Source: Ricordea florida (taxonomy: Eukaryota; Cnidaria; Anthozoa; Corallimorpharia; Ricordeidae). Taken from it: a DNA stretch of 64,000 nt. A program made the translations under genes and the position numbers. The first letter of the stretch is position 1. The number at the start of each line of letters is the position of its first letter. The notes under the pieces are model-generated. The model was given only the letters and a program-made list of their open reading frames with translations, was not told where the DNA came from and searched no databases. Where the stretch lies: the NCBI GenBank assembly GCA_949710005.1, contig OX453276.1, positions 16,011,949-16,075,948 of the forward strand, in the 5' to 3' direction. Positions 29,384 to 39,560 of the stretch are shown piece after piece.

Positions 29384-30439
29384 CATTTCTCTGATACCAT
29401 CCAGAATCGGTAACCCCGTTCTTGAGTGCAGTTCCATTATCCAGTGGTATTGAGGTCCTCTCGTTTGGTAACACCAGGTCATATTTGACTGAATAAGTCC
29501 CAGGTTTGTTGCTGCCTGATAATTTTCTCGATGCAGATTTATGTCCTTAGCCCTAAATTTAGTTAGGACACTAAATCTGGACTCAGGGAGATTTGAATGG
29601 CCCTTTCCCATCCCAGGATCTATTACCTTTTCTGCTTCGTTTGCCCTTTGGCTGCATTCCATCTCGTACGCCAAGGCGTGGAATTCACATTTCAGAACAT
29701 TTGCTGAATGATAAGCTTCCCCAGGACATTTGAGTTCTTCCACAAACCCTTCCACATCACTTTTGCAACCATTGCAAGAACATTTTAGTAATGGGTGGAA
29801 GGAGCAGGACCCACCCTCCCATTGGTGGATGTCACGACAATGATACTTTCCCAGTGCAAGCATTGTGTCTCTATACACACCCGGGTCCCTTCCAGCTTGC
29901 ACAAGGGCACAGTAGTGATTTCTTTTTGCACTTTGTATAAAGGCAGGCCCAATGCAACCACAAGATGGCTTGTTCCTCGTGGACACATAAGTATGTTTTT
30001 TCCCAAGACAAACACATTTTACTGACTCAACTTGGGGGAACTGCTCTTTGTGTGAGTCAATCAAGGCTTTTGAAAATGAACTCTTTCCCTGAAGCTCCTG
30101 GAGCTTCTTACCATGTGCCCTCCCCACATGCCCACCACACAACATTACTTTTGATTCCTGTTCGTTTGCAAAGGAATAACGGAAACCCTTCGCAGAGGAC
30201 GAATCAGCATCCTGCCAATTCACCTCCACTTTCAGTCCCTCTTCCTTGGCCTTGGCCCATAAAATCTGGGCCAAGTGACCCTCTGCTGCCTTTGCTGTTC
30301 CCTGCCACAGTTCATCAGCACTGATGTTATTAGCACCCCGCATGGAAAGGTGTCCATAATATAACAGAGCACCAGTCAAATAATTTTTTACAATGAATGT
30401 ACAGTTTTGGCTAAAATGCCCTCTTATCTGCCAACACCC

Positions 30440-30440
<1 letters not shown>
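29384..30440 (-). CDS. catalytic exon of the MULE-like transposase, 3' part
   Basis: Open from 30440 (where the 2.6-kb repeat cuts the exon) to the donor ATG/GTAATA at 29384. It begins CWQIRGHFSQNCTFIVKNYL and contains HLSMRGA, VNWQDADSSSAKGF (a candidate catalytic Asp), MLCGGHVGRAHGK, CGCIGPAFIQSAKRNHYCAL, GKYHCRDIHQWEGGSC and QSNMTWCYQTRGPQYHW. These are blocks that I recall from cnidarian Mutator-like transposase proteins. The first part of the same exon is at 38302-38574. The frame itself has no stop in this segment. Confidence 0.65.
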
Positions 30441-30473
<33 letters not shown>

Positions 30474-30475
30474 CA
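30441..30475 (+). repeat. CAA/GTT trinucleotide tail of repeat copy 1
   Basis: About eleven CAA units directly next to the ACCCA duplication. On the minus strand it is a 3' GTT tail, as in some LINE/SINE families. Confidence 0.85.
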
Positions 30476-30512
30476 CTTTATTTAGCACTCGAGATTGTTA
30501 CATTACATTCAT

Positions 30513-30556
30513 ACTAGAAATACGACTCCCGCAAAACCTCGCGAAGCTAGTTTTTA
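30513..30556 (+). repeat. ACTAG...CTAGT hairpin module (copy 1)
   Basis: ACTAGAAATACGACTCCCGC then AAAACCTCGCGAAGCTAGTT, whose ends ACTAG and CTAGT are complementary. The same module recurs at 59751, 62560 and 62753, and CTCGCGAAG-type sequence also closes the other end of the repeat (38283-38292, inverted). Confidence 0.7.
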
Positions 30557-30684
30557 AAGAACTCATGATGGTTTTTCCCATGAGGGATAGAACCCCAATT
30601 TATGTATTTACTTATTGTTATATTATTATAACTTTTTTTACTTTCTCATTTCTTGTTATTATCATAATGATTATTATTGTATTA

Positions 30685-30762
30685 TTACCATTATTATTAT
30701 TATTATTATTATTGTTATCATTATTATTATTATTATTATTATTGCTAGTATTGATGTTATTA
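30685..30762 (+). repeat. TTA trinucleotide-rich tract
   Basis: Imperfect ATT/TTA microsatellite; counterparts occur in the other repeat copies at about 60787-60860 and 62900-62980. Confidence 0.85.
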
Positions 30763-31399
30763 TTTATGTTTAACATAATATACTGTTATGGGATGGGGTT
30801 GTATGTCCTAATCTGGGTAAAGGTATTGTTCCTCTACTACTACAAGCAATACAGTTTTCTTCTGAATAGGGTTTGTATCAGTTGTGGTAAAAATTACTCA
30901 TCTCTGAACAATACCATTTCTTCTTTTTGGTTTAGAATCTAGTCATGGTTGCCACAGCCACAGGATCTTGGAATTCCCTTACTTTTCCCTTACAAACTAA
31001 ATAAGCAAACTCACAAATTAGTCGTGGTAATGGCCTCCAACCTCACCTCACAGCCAACCTCTCCACCCATTTATTTAATATGCTTCCAGAAAGTCACATA
31101 CAGTGCATACGGATTGACAGTTTCTTAAGGTAACAAAGTCATGAAAAAAGGATTGATTTTCTAGGCAATCCAAAATCAGCTTGTCATTTAATTCTACGAC
31201 TCCACCACATTTCATGTCACATTCTTAATTGCACCAAACCATAGCTGAATTGGCAATAAATAAATTAGAACTCTTAAATTTCAATTTTCCCTGACTTCTC
31301 TCCAAGACTTAAACTTTCCCTTACTCGAAATGAAATTCCCTGACTTTTCCCTTGCCTGAAGAATTTTTTCCCTGACCATTTCCTGACCTGTAGCAGTCA

Positions 31400-31800
31400 T
31401 GCTAGTGCAGTCATTTGTCCATACAGTTAGTGTGGAAAATCATGATTAAAAGCATAGGGCATTTAGGAAACTTCAAAGACTTGTTATTACATACAGCAAC
31501 CTTGGAATGAATACATAAGAAATATCATAAAATTTTGGCATTACAAACTTTAGTTTCTCCTTGGTATAGTTTTTTTAAATGTACAATGTCAACTGTATAT
31601 TGTGGTTGTTACTAAATATTTGTACTTGACATCATAAAAATGAATTAGTCCATACAGTCATTTGTCCATACAATTAGTATGGAAAATCATGATTGAAAGC
31701 ACATGGCTTTTAGGAAACTTTAGTCTTCCCAATGTAAAAGGTCAACTGTATATTGCAGTTGTTGTTAAATATTTGTATATTTGACATCATAAAAATGAAT
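31400..31800. repeat. internal tandem duplication in repeat copy 1
   Basis: A segment of about 250 bp with GTCCATACAGTTAGTGTGGA and TTTAGGAAACTT occurs at about 31417-31640 and again, diverged, at about 31655-31800. Copies 2 and 3 (near 61047 and 63630) show it once. Confidence 0.6.
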
Positions 31801-32189
31801 TAAACAGCATTAAGGTTAGGATGTTGTGCCTAATTTTGCAAAGTAGGGCTTAAATGAATTTTTCATTTGTGGGAAAAGTGTGCGGGCTAAGAGAGTAATT
31901 CCCAGGGATACCTGGACCTCAAAGGTAAAAATCCATTTACAAAAGGCTATGGAACTTGTCGGTCCCAACGAAACCTTTTAATTACTTAATACATATATGT
32001 AGCAAAGATATATAGCAAAGAGAAATACCACTCAGAAGTCAGTAATAAATACCATCTGTTTTATTTTCAAAGAATTGCATTGATCACTGACAATATTGCA
32101 GAACCAGTCACTGATTGTAAAGTATATTTTCTGTTGAAAAGGCTGAACATAACTGCTACAACAGACAAATCTACAATATATTGTGGTAA

Positions 32190-32333
32190 GATTTCCGCAC
32201 AGGTCCCTACTTCATTTATGCATTCTGTAACTACACTATTTCGTTGTACGAACACAAGAAATATTTCCACGTGCATTACACCAGACAAGACAGCTTCAGC
32301 ATGCATAATGAAGTAGGGACCTGTGCGGAAATC
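32190..32333. mobile_element. MITE-like insertion with 33-bp inverted ends
   Basis: GATTTCCGCACAGGTCCCTA (start 32190) runs to ATGCAT (to 32223) and is mirrored by ATGCATAATGAAGTAGGGAC (start 32301) to 32333. The interior of about 77 bp is non-coding. The paralogous repeat copy at about 61690 lacks it, so it inserted after that copy arose. The exact target duplication is unclear. Confidence 0.75.
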
Positions 32334-32954
32334 ATTCCTATATTTTCACTGTTGCAATGATATCAGATCACATAATTATAAACAATTGGTATCACAACTG
32401 CAGTCTTTGTATTGGGAATTTCTTCAAAATGGATAGCTATCGTTTTAGTACGAAAAATACCTACTTGCATTGTCATTGCTGTATTGAGACTACGTGACTT
32501 TAATCTTTTATTTCTTTGCGGTTGGTTTCTGTTTCCCCTTTCGTTCGTCTTCTGATTCTGTCTGTATGCTGTTGCCATAATTTTCCTTAAATTCTGAATG
32601 CTGTATAGCTAAAACGAGTCTTTGTTTCTATCGACAACAAATTCAATTTCCAATCTAACTTGATTGTATTCCTGGTCGTTTTCCTTGCTATTTCCTTTGC
32701 CTTTTTGAGCGAGCAGTTGTTGTCCTCGCTGCGATGCCTCGTACTATATTATCGTCCCTTAACCATAGTTTCTCAATCTCTGCTTTGAGTTGCCGCTTCC
32801 CGTGTGCAGATTTTTCCCGCATTCAAACTTACTCATCGACGATCTCTCGCCACTCTTACTTGTGCATCTCGGAGATCCTCTTGCTAGGATGTACTTCCAG
32901 GATTAGAAAAATCGGTTTCCAAAAAATTCACATTATTTTCAAAACATCATTCAC

Positions 32955-32968
32955 GGTATTCCCAACGG
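32955..32968 (+). repeat. L1 target site duplication, 5' side
   Basis: GGTATTCCCAACGG, repeated at 38114-38127. Confidence 0.9.
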
Positions 32969-33066
32969 GGACTCATGCGTGAGCTCCGCGAGTGCGGACG
33001 TGTTTCGTGAGGGTGAGCGAACTCCCTTCCTCTGAATAGTAATTTTGGCTTTCTATCGCCAATTCA

Positions 33067-33887
33067 TGTCGAAAACCTCGAAGAAAAACAAAAGAGGAGC
33101 CCGAGGTTCTCAGGATGAAAGCATGGCTGACGAAGAACCTGAAGACGAACCAACGCTCACCGATATCTGGAACTTGTTGGCTGACGTGAGAAAGACGGTT
33201 GTGGATATCCTAAAAGATAACAAGAGCCTAAGAGAAGAAATTGCAGAAATGAAGTCTTCCATTGAAAGTCAGCGCCGTGAATTTAGCGAGGTGAAAGAAT
33301 CCATGGCAAGTGTGAAGAGGGAGAACGAAGCGTTGAAATCCGAACTGCAACGAACTAAGGAAAAACTGCAAGAACAAACCGAAGAATCGCAAAATCTATG
33401 GTACTATTACGACGAACTTGAGCAGTACACAAGAAAAAACTCACTGGAGATCACTGGAATTCCTGAGTCCTGCTACAAATCAACGGAAGAGGTAGTTATA
33501 AAAATCGCAGAAGTATTAAATGTAGATATAACACCAGGGGATATAGAAATTTCACATAAGCTAAAGCGTCGCGATAAAACCGTAATAATTGTTAAGTTCA
33601 TGAACCATAAAATTAAAACGAAACTATACAAAGAAAGGATCAAACTGAAAAATATTGCTTTAACTGACTTGTATCCAAGCTATGCTTCAAGTGTTAATCC
33701 AGAGAGAATTTACATCAATGAGAATCTCACTAGTCTACGACGACGCTTGGTGGGAACTGCAAACGGGATGCGTAAAGATAACCTTCTTGTCAGTGTCTGG
33801 ACTATAGACGGGAAAGTTTTTGTGAAGACGTCCCCGAACGGTGCTCCCGTACGAATCTACGCCAATGATGACCTTGACAATCTTTAA
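33067..33887 (+). CDS. L1 ORF1 protein (coiled coil plus RRM-like)
   Basis: The start is chosen at ATG 33067 (MSKTSKKNKRGARGS); an in-frame ATG at 33045 gives seven more residues. A basic, acidic head is followed by a long coiled coil (about residues 45-125, with ENEALKSELQRTKEKLQEQT), an RRM-like nucleic-acid-binding part (NSLEITGIPESCY) and a C-terminal domain. This is the layout of L1-type ORF1 proteins, which form trimers coating the element RNA. The product ends at 33887 and is followed by about 265 bp before ORF2. Confidence 0.85.
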
Positions 33888-34152
33888 GATCTAACTGGAT
33901 AAACTTTGCCCTATGATAACTATAGACCTAGTTGATCCTATGTCTCTATGTTCTCACTGTCTTTCCAGTGTTTTTTTTTCAATTGAAATCGTTGTTTTAT
34001 TATCCAAAGGGGTTGGGATTATCGCTCAAATGGGGTGTGCAGATTTCCGGAGAAAGCTACTGCTCAATAATTTTTTTTAACCCTTTTTTTTTCCTCCTTT
34101 ACTGGTCGCACATTTTTTAGAATAAGAATTAGTTTTTTGACCCTTGTTATTA

Positions 34153-37100
34153 ATGTCACTTATCAAAATTCTATCACTCAATGTAAAGGGATTGCGTAAT
34201 TCCGTCAAGCGAAGGGCGCTATTTCTATACCTCAAGAACCAAAAAGCAGATCTCTATTGTTTACAGGAAACACATTCAAGAAAGGAAGACGAAATCCCTT
34301 GGGCTTCAGAATGGGGTGGCAAAATACTTTTCTCACACGTTACAGAGCATTCGAAAGGTACTTGTCTTTACTTATCGATCCAAACGGTAGATTTGTATTT
34401 GCAAAAATCAATATAGGAGATGACGAACTTTTTCTAACAGCGGTCTATGCTCCGTGCGATCCTCAACAACAATCATCCTTTACTCAAAATTTATGTATGG
34501 ATATTGCATCCAAAATGAACACATCTAAAGCAATTATCGTAGGCGATTGGAACACTACTCTACAATCAGTAGATAAGAGAGGTGGGCGCCCATGGCAACC
34601 AACTAGCTACAGGAATTCTGTCATCACGTTTATGGACGAACTAGGACTTGACGATGTCTATCGAGCTTTACACCCCAAGAAAAAGGCCTACACTTACGAG
34701 TCGAAAGCTCTAAAGCTAAAATCGAGACTTGACTTTTTTCTTACTGCGAAGTCTCTAAAGCACAATGTACGAAAAGCTGAAATTCGTTCTTCAATTTTTA
34801 CAGATCACAAAGCTGTTTTCCTTAGTGTTGAAATTGACGACGCTTTTAAACGAGGCCCAGGAACGTGGAAATTCAACAACCAATTATTAGAAGATGAGAA
34901 CTACATCACACTAATTAAAGAATCTTTACCAAGGATTCTTGAAAAATATCATGAAGTCGAGAGTTATCAACTTTTATGGGAACTTATCAAGATGGAGTTT
35001 CGCTCTGAAACAATAAACTACTCCAAAACTAAGAGAAAGGGAATAAATAAGAGAGAAACCGTTCTGCAAGGGAAGCTTGATGAACTAGACAATAGAATTT
35101 GCCAAGGAAATGGCGATCTGAACCAACCCCTGCTGGATGAATACGATGCTACTAAAAAAGAACTTAAGGAAATCTATGATAACAAGGCTAGAGAGGCCAT
35201 GTTCCGCTCAAAAGCTCGATGGATTGAAAAGGGCGAGAAACCTACTAATTATTTTTTCAACCTTGAAAAACGGAATTTTGAAAAAAAGGTTATCGCACAG
35301 CTGAAAATCGAGAATGGCGAGATTATTACGGACATGAAAGAAATAAACAAAGAGTTAGAATCTTTTTATAGCGACCTGCTTGGAACCAAGCGCCCTAACA
35401 GTTATCCACCTACTGCTTTTGATGAGAACTTCAACGAATTTATTAAAAACCTGGAAATTCCGAAACTGTCGCCTAAGGAGTCAACTCCTCTAGAATCCGA
35501 ACTGTCAATTGATGAGGTTAAAATTGTTCTGAATTCTTTTCAGAACAACAAATCCCCTGGAGATGATGGTTTTTCCAAGGAATTTTACGAAACATTCTTT
35601 GATATAATTGGGACACACCTTCTTAACTCATACAACGAAGCCTTTTGTAAAGGTCAACTGTCAATATCTCAAAGGCGAGGAGTCATTTGTCTGATTCCGA
35701 AAGATGACTCCAATCTTATCGAGTTGTCAAATTGGCGCCCGCTTACCCTTTTGAATGTAGATTATAAAATCTTGGCCAAAATAATCGGAAGAAGAATCGA
35801 ATCAGTTTTACCAACTCTTATTCATTCTGATCAGACAGGTTTCATTAAGGGTAGGTTTATTGGCCAAAATGTGCGTCTTTTAAATGATCTTATGACATAC
35901 GCAGAATCAAACAATATTCCAGGTATTTTGCTCTTTATCGACTTTAGAAAGGCTTTCGACACTATTGAATGGGACTTCATACAAAAATCTATCGAAATGT
36001 TTAACTTTGGCCCAAACATTAGAAAATGGATATCTATCCTTTACACCAATGTCGAAAGTGGGGTGATGAATGCGGGTTTCATGACGGATTATTTTAAAGT
36101 CTCTAGAGGAGTCCGTCAAGGATGCCCTCTTAGTCCCCTCTTATTTGTATTAGCAGTTGAACTACTAGGCCTTAAAATTCGCCAAGATCAACTCTGCCGG
36201 GGAATCAAACTTCCGGATGGACAGGAAGCTAAAATCTCACAATTCGCAGATGATACGACTCTAATTGTCGCAGATACGGCTTCACTTAAAGCTGCCATGA
36301 ATGCAATTAATTCTTTCGGTTCTATTTCTGGTTTGCAATTAAATGAGAAGAAAACAAAAGCCCTATGGATTGGTGCCTCGAGAAATAACACTGCAGAACC
36401 CCTAAAATTCCAGTGCCCTAAAGATCCTATTAAATTTCTTGGAACTTTCCTGTCTCACAGTGAAGCTCAAAATAACAACAACAATTTTTTTATCAAAATA
36501 AGGAAAATGGAAACGAAGCTTAATATATGGTTGTCGCGAGACTTGACGCTTTTTGGCAGAACGATGCTGGCAAAATCCTTAGGTTTGTCCCAGTTAATAT
36601 ACACTGCTTCCATGCTTTCAGTTCCGGAATTAGCAATTCAACAGACCCAACGTAAATTATTTTCTTTCCTTTGGAAAAATAGGAGAGATAAGATTAAAAG
36701 ACAAGTATTGTGTCGGCCTCTGTCTAGGGGTGGTCTTGGTTTCCCTTGTTTCAGAACCGCTATTAAAGCGCTTCGTCTCAGCTGGATAGGAAGACTTTTA
36801 AATAACTCTAAAGACACATGGCAAGGCATTCCAAACCATTATTTTGATAAACATGGTGGCCTTTTGTTTTTACTGAATTGTAACTATAGCGTTAAGAATC
36901 TAGATACCAAAATACCCCTTTTCTATCGTGAACTCCTGGAATTCTTCCAAGACCTCCGTGGCCTTTACGATGATCCGCTCCAACGTGAATTTATTTTGTG
37001 GAACAACAAAGAGATAATGATTGAAAACAAGTCCGTTTTTTGGAAAATTTGGTTGACAAAAAATGTTGTTTTTGTTCAGGACCTGCTGGATAGCCAAGGC

Positions 37101-37853
37101 AACTTCCTCTCTTTTCAAGGGTTCACTGAAAAATACAGCATTGACGTCAATTTTTTGAAATACTATCAGCTCATTTCGGCAATTTCACAATGGCTTAAAC
37201 ATTATGCCTTGGCCTGTACGGACCTCCGGCAACTACAGCTACCTTTTGAAAGCCCTGTCTACCAGTTATCTGATGATATAGTTCTCGACTTAACTAAGAT
37301 CTACTGCAAACAAATTTATAAGCTATTTGTAGAGAAGATCGATGTAGAACCAACAGCGATTAAATCTTGGCGGAAACATTCCCCTGAGATTGCAGATCAG
37401 TGGACGACGTCCATCCAAAATAGTTACAAAATAACGCGTGATAATAAGCTAAGACAATTTTATTTCAAATTGTTGCATAGAATTCTCGTCACTAACAAGG
37501 AACTAAAGTATTTTGGGATAACAAATTCTACAAAATGTGCTATGTGCGATGAATTCGATTCAATTGAACATGCATTCCTTGAATGCCAATCTTTAAAGAA
37601 ACTATGTGTCGAATCCCTTCAATGGTTCAATGATATTCACCAAACTAATATAAATCTTACTCCTCTCCAGATATTTCTTAACCTTATTACCCCTCTGTCC
37701 ACTCTATCTGATAAACAGTCCAAGGAATTGCGTCTTCTTCTTTTATATGCAAAACAATACGCCTACGCGTGTAAAACAATGCAGAAGAAAATAGTCACTA
37801 TAGAATTTATTTCCAAGTTCCATTTGCAGCTAAAAGTAGAACTATTAGCTTGA
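34153..37853 (+). pseudogene. L1 ORF2 protein (endonuclease plus reverse transcriptase), one frameshift
   Basis: The frame opens at ATG 34153 (MSLIKILSLNVKGLRN) with the start of an apurinic-type endonuclease (YCLQETHSRKED). A one-base shift near 34350-34380 moves the rest into the frame ending at 37853. Endonuclease motifs GDWNTTL and FTDHKAVFLSV follow. The RT domain has KSPGDDGFSKEFY, FRKAFDTIEW, GVRQGCPLSPLLF and the catalytic FADD box (QFADDTTLIV). A C-terminal zinc finger (CAMCDEFDSIEHAFLEC) is typical of the L1/Tx1 branch. With only one lesion the copy is nearly intact. Confidence 0.88.
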
Positions 37854-38053
37854 TGTTTTTTCTTTTCTTTTTTTTTTGCGCCTCCCCTTTTTCCTTCCTT
37901 TACCTTTGTGATTATATTGTTATGTGCAGCAACTTAGTTCAGTTATAATTTTTGGGTTAAAAATGTAATTCTTCAATTTATGTGTACATTAATTCTCTCC
38001 CTGTACTGTTGTACTAATACTGTAAACTGTTTCAATAAAGATTTGATTTATTG

Positions 38054-38113
38054 AAAAAAAAAAAAAAAAAAAAAAGTTAAACACACAAAAAAAAAAAAAA
38101 AAAAAGAAAAAAA
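38054..38113 (+). repeat. L1 poly-A tail
   Basis: Two A runs separated by GTTAAACACAC, ending in AAAGAAAAAAA at the 3' target duplication. Confidence 0.85.
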
Positions 38114-38301
38114 GGTATTCCCAACGGCGGAAATTCATATGAAGTAATGTTGCCAGGTAACCTGGCCTGCGAACGGACACCTTTAAAATAAATATATATA
38201 CATATACAAAAACTCTCGGCTCGATTTACTCGGGCTTGCAAGCCACGTGGTCTGACCGGAACCGACACGATAAGTGGCCTCGCTTCGCGAGGAATAACCC
38301 A

Positions 38302-38574
38302 TCACAGGTTGTGACAGCCCTCCCCCAACTTCCCAAAGTGTCATCCGAGATGTTACGCATCTGCTCTTTCACACATCTCATCGAGGATTTCTTTTATATG
38401 TGGTAATGCTAAGCCCACAATTTGTAGATAGGGTTTCTCAGACACAACCCCAACCCGAAGACCCTTACCCAGAGTTTTACGGTACGAGGCATACCCTTGG
38501 CCACTAATGAAAAAGGCTAGACATAGGGCTAAGGACACTATCTGGCACCTGGATTCGGCGGCTAGTTGGCTGCT
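38302..38574 (-). pseudogene. catalytic exon of the MULE-like transposase, 5' part
   Basis: The exon starts after acceptor CCTTTTCAG and encodes SSQLAAESRCQIVSLALCLA, HIKEILDEMCERAD, then, after a one-base frameshift near 38362, DDTLGSWGRAVTTCDG. It breaks off at the ACCCA target site of the repeat and continues at 30440 with CWQIRG. Both the frameshift and the insertion inactivate this copy. Confidence 0.65.
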
Positions 38575-38659
38575 CTGAAAAGGTATCTCTTCCAACCAGC
38601 ATCCATTGTCATTGCTGTATCATTACCTGAACAAGAACTTCATTGCCCCTCCTAGACCT

Positions 38660-38790
38660 TTTTTTTCTGAGGCAACTAGCACAAAAAAACCAAGCCTTAT
38701 TGTACAGGCACGAACATGTTTGTGAGGGTTATGAGAAAAAACCCAAGCCTTATTGTACAGGCACGAACATGTTTGTGAGGGTTATGCAAC
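38660..38790. repeat. tandem duplication of about 54-57 bp
   Basis: Two adjacent copies of CCAAGCCTTATTGTACAGGC plus ACGAACATGTTTGTGAGGGTTATG, starting near 38688 and 38743. It lies in an intron of the transposase. Confidence 0.85.
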
Positions 38791-39069
38791 GAACATAACA
38801 CTAGTTCAAATAAATTTTAGACAGATAAAGGATCAATTCTCTAGAGAGCATAATGTAACTTAGCATTGGGCAACAACGCACCAAGCTAGGTTTACACTTT
38901 TATGAATGCCAATTGTTCAAAACAAGTTATAAACGTTTCTTCGCTAGGCAATTTTTTAAACCAGTTCTTAAACAGGGATACAAACACTTTAAAACACTTT
39001 CAAAAAGGACATTTGCTTGCTGTTATCACAAAACAAGTTTCCATAAACAATCACAAAAAGCTTGCATAC
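38791..39069. other. intron of the MULE-like transposase
   Basis: No coding or repeat is supported. Open frames on the plus strand here are chance. Confidence 0.5.
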
Positions 39070-39179
39070 CTTTGCACCTTCCTTTGTCCGATGGACATTT
39101 GAAATACTTGTTGAACTTCTTAACAAAAGTGACTACGCTAGAGGTTGTGCCTACAAACAGTCCTTCAGGGACTTCGATC
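39070..39179 (-). CDS. upstream exon of the MULE-like transposase
   Basis: Acceptor TATTGTTGCAG and donor AAAG/GTATGC frame IEVPEGLFVGTTSSVVTFVK and FNKYFKCPSDKGRCKG. The exon was recognised from its splice sites and by position between exon 1 and the catalytic exon; a zinc-binding role for its two Cys is possible. Confidence 0.5.
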
Positions 39180-39360
39180 CTGCAACAATACAAAAAACAA
39201 AAATTGAAAAACTGGAAACGATCTGACATCTTGATATGAACATTAATCATATGTTTCAAAGCCAAAACCCGCTTCGCTTTGTGATGCCTACCACAGACTT
39301 GTGGCAATTGCAACTGGTCACCACAAAAAGGAAGAACTATTAATAAAAATCTTTGATAAG

Positions 39361-39495
39361 TTTTGTATTTTAAAAGGTCTAAAACTTGACTTAAGTTCAC
39401 AAATAAAGCAACCACGTGCAGCACTCAACCAGCCATCTTTTATTCTACCCATAATTCCCTAGTTACATCCATCTATTACGTCATAAGATACTACA
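39361..39495 (-). repeat. gypsy 3' LTR
   Basis: 135 bp, reading TGTAGTATC...AATACAAAA on the minus strand; pair of 42110-42244. It contains AATAAAG as a possible polyadenylation signal. Confidence 0.92.
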
Positions 39496-39560
39496 CTCCT
39501 CCTTCCTATTACAACAAGTATGTTAACCTAAGCACAACTACTGGAAACAAAGTATGAGAA

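Larger units (their letters stand above)
32969..38113 (+). mobile_element. near full-length L1/Tx1-type non-LTR retrotransposon
   Basis: 5,145 bp between 14-bp duplications, with a 5' UTR of about 98 bp, ORF1, ORF2, a short 3' UTR with AATAAAG near 38033, and an A-rich tail interrupted by GTTAAACACAC. ORF1 is intact. ORF2 is open over 1,198 codons after one frameshift near its start. Its long duplication and nearly unbroken reading frames indicate a young copy. It lies inside repeat copy 1. Confidence 0.93.
30441..38296 (-). mobile_element. interspersed repeat copy 1 (about 2.6 kb net) inserted in the transposase exon
   Basis: The insertion is flanked by ACCCA (30436-30440 and 38297-38301) and splits the transposase exon between residues CDG and CWQIRG. 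On the minus strand it ends with a (GTT)n tail after CTAAATAAAGTGTGTT, suggesting retroposition, and starts TATTCCTCGCGAAGCGAGG. Related copies are at 59751-62559 and from 62753. The copy is itself interrupted by an L1 (32969-38113) and a MITE-like element (32190-32333). I see no protein-coding frame of its own, so it is non-autonomous or a remnant. Confidence 0.7.

Noticed and set aside
30565..30942. 125-residue hydrophobic frame in repeat copy 1
   Set aside because: The hydrophobicity comes from the TTA/ATT microsatellite and is not conserved in frame in the other copies.
34144..34152. Earlier start for L1 ORF2 at 34144
   Set aside because: That codon is TTG; the first ATG is 34153.
37989..38268. 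Phe-rich minus-strand frames over the L1 tail
   Set aside because: Translation of the poly-A tail.
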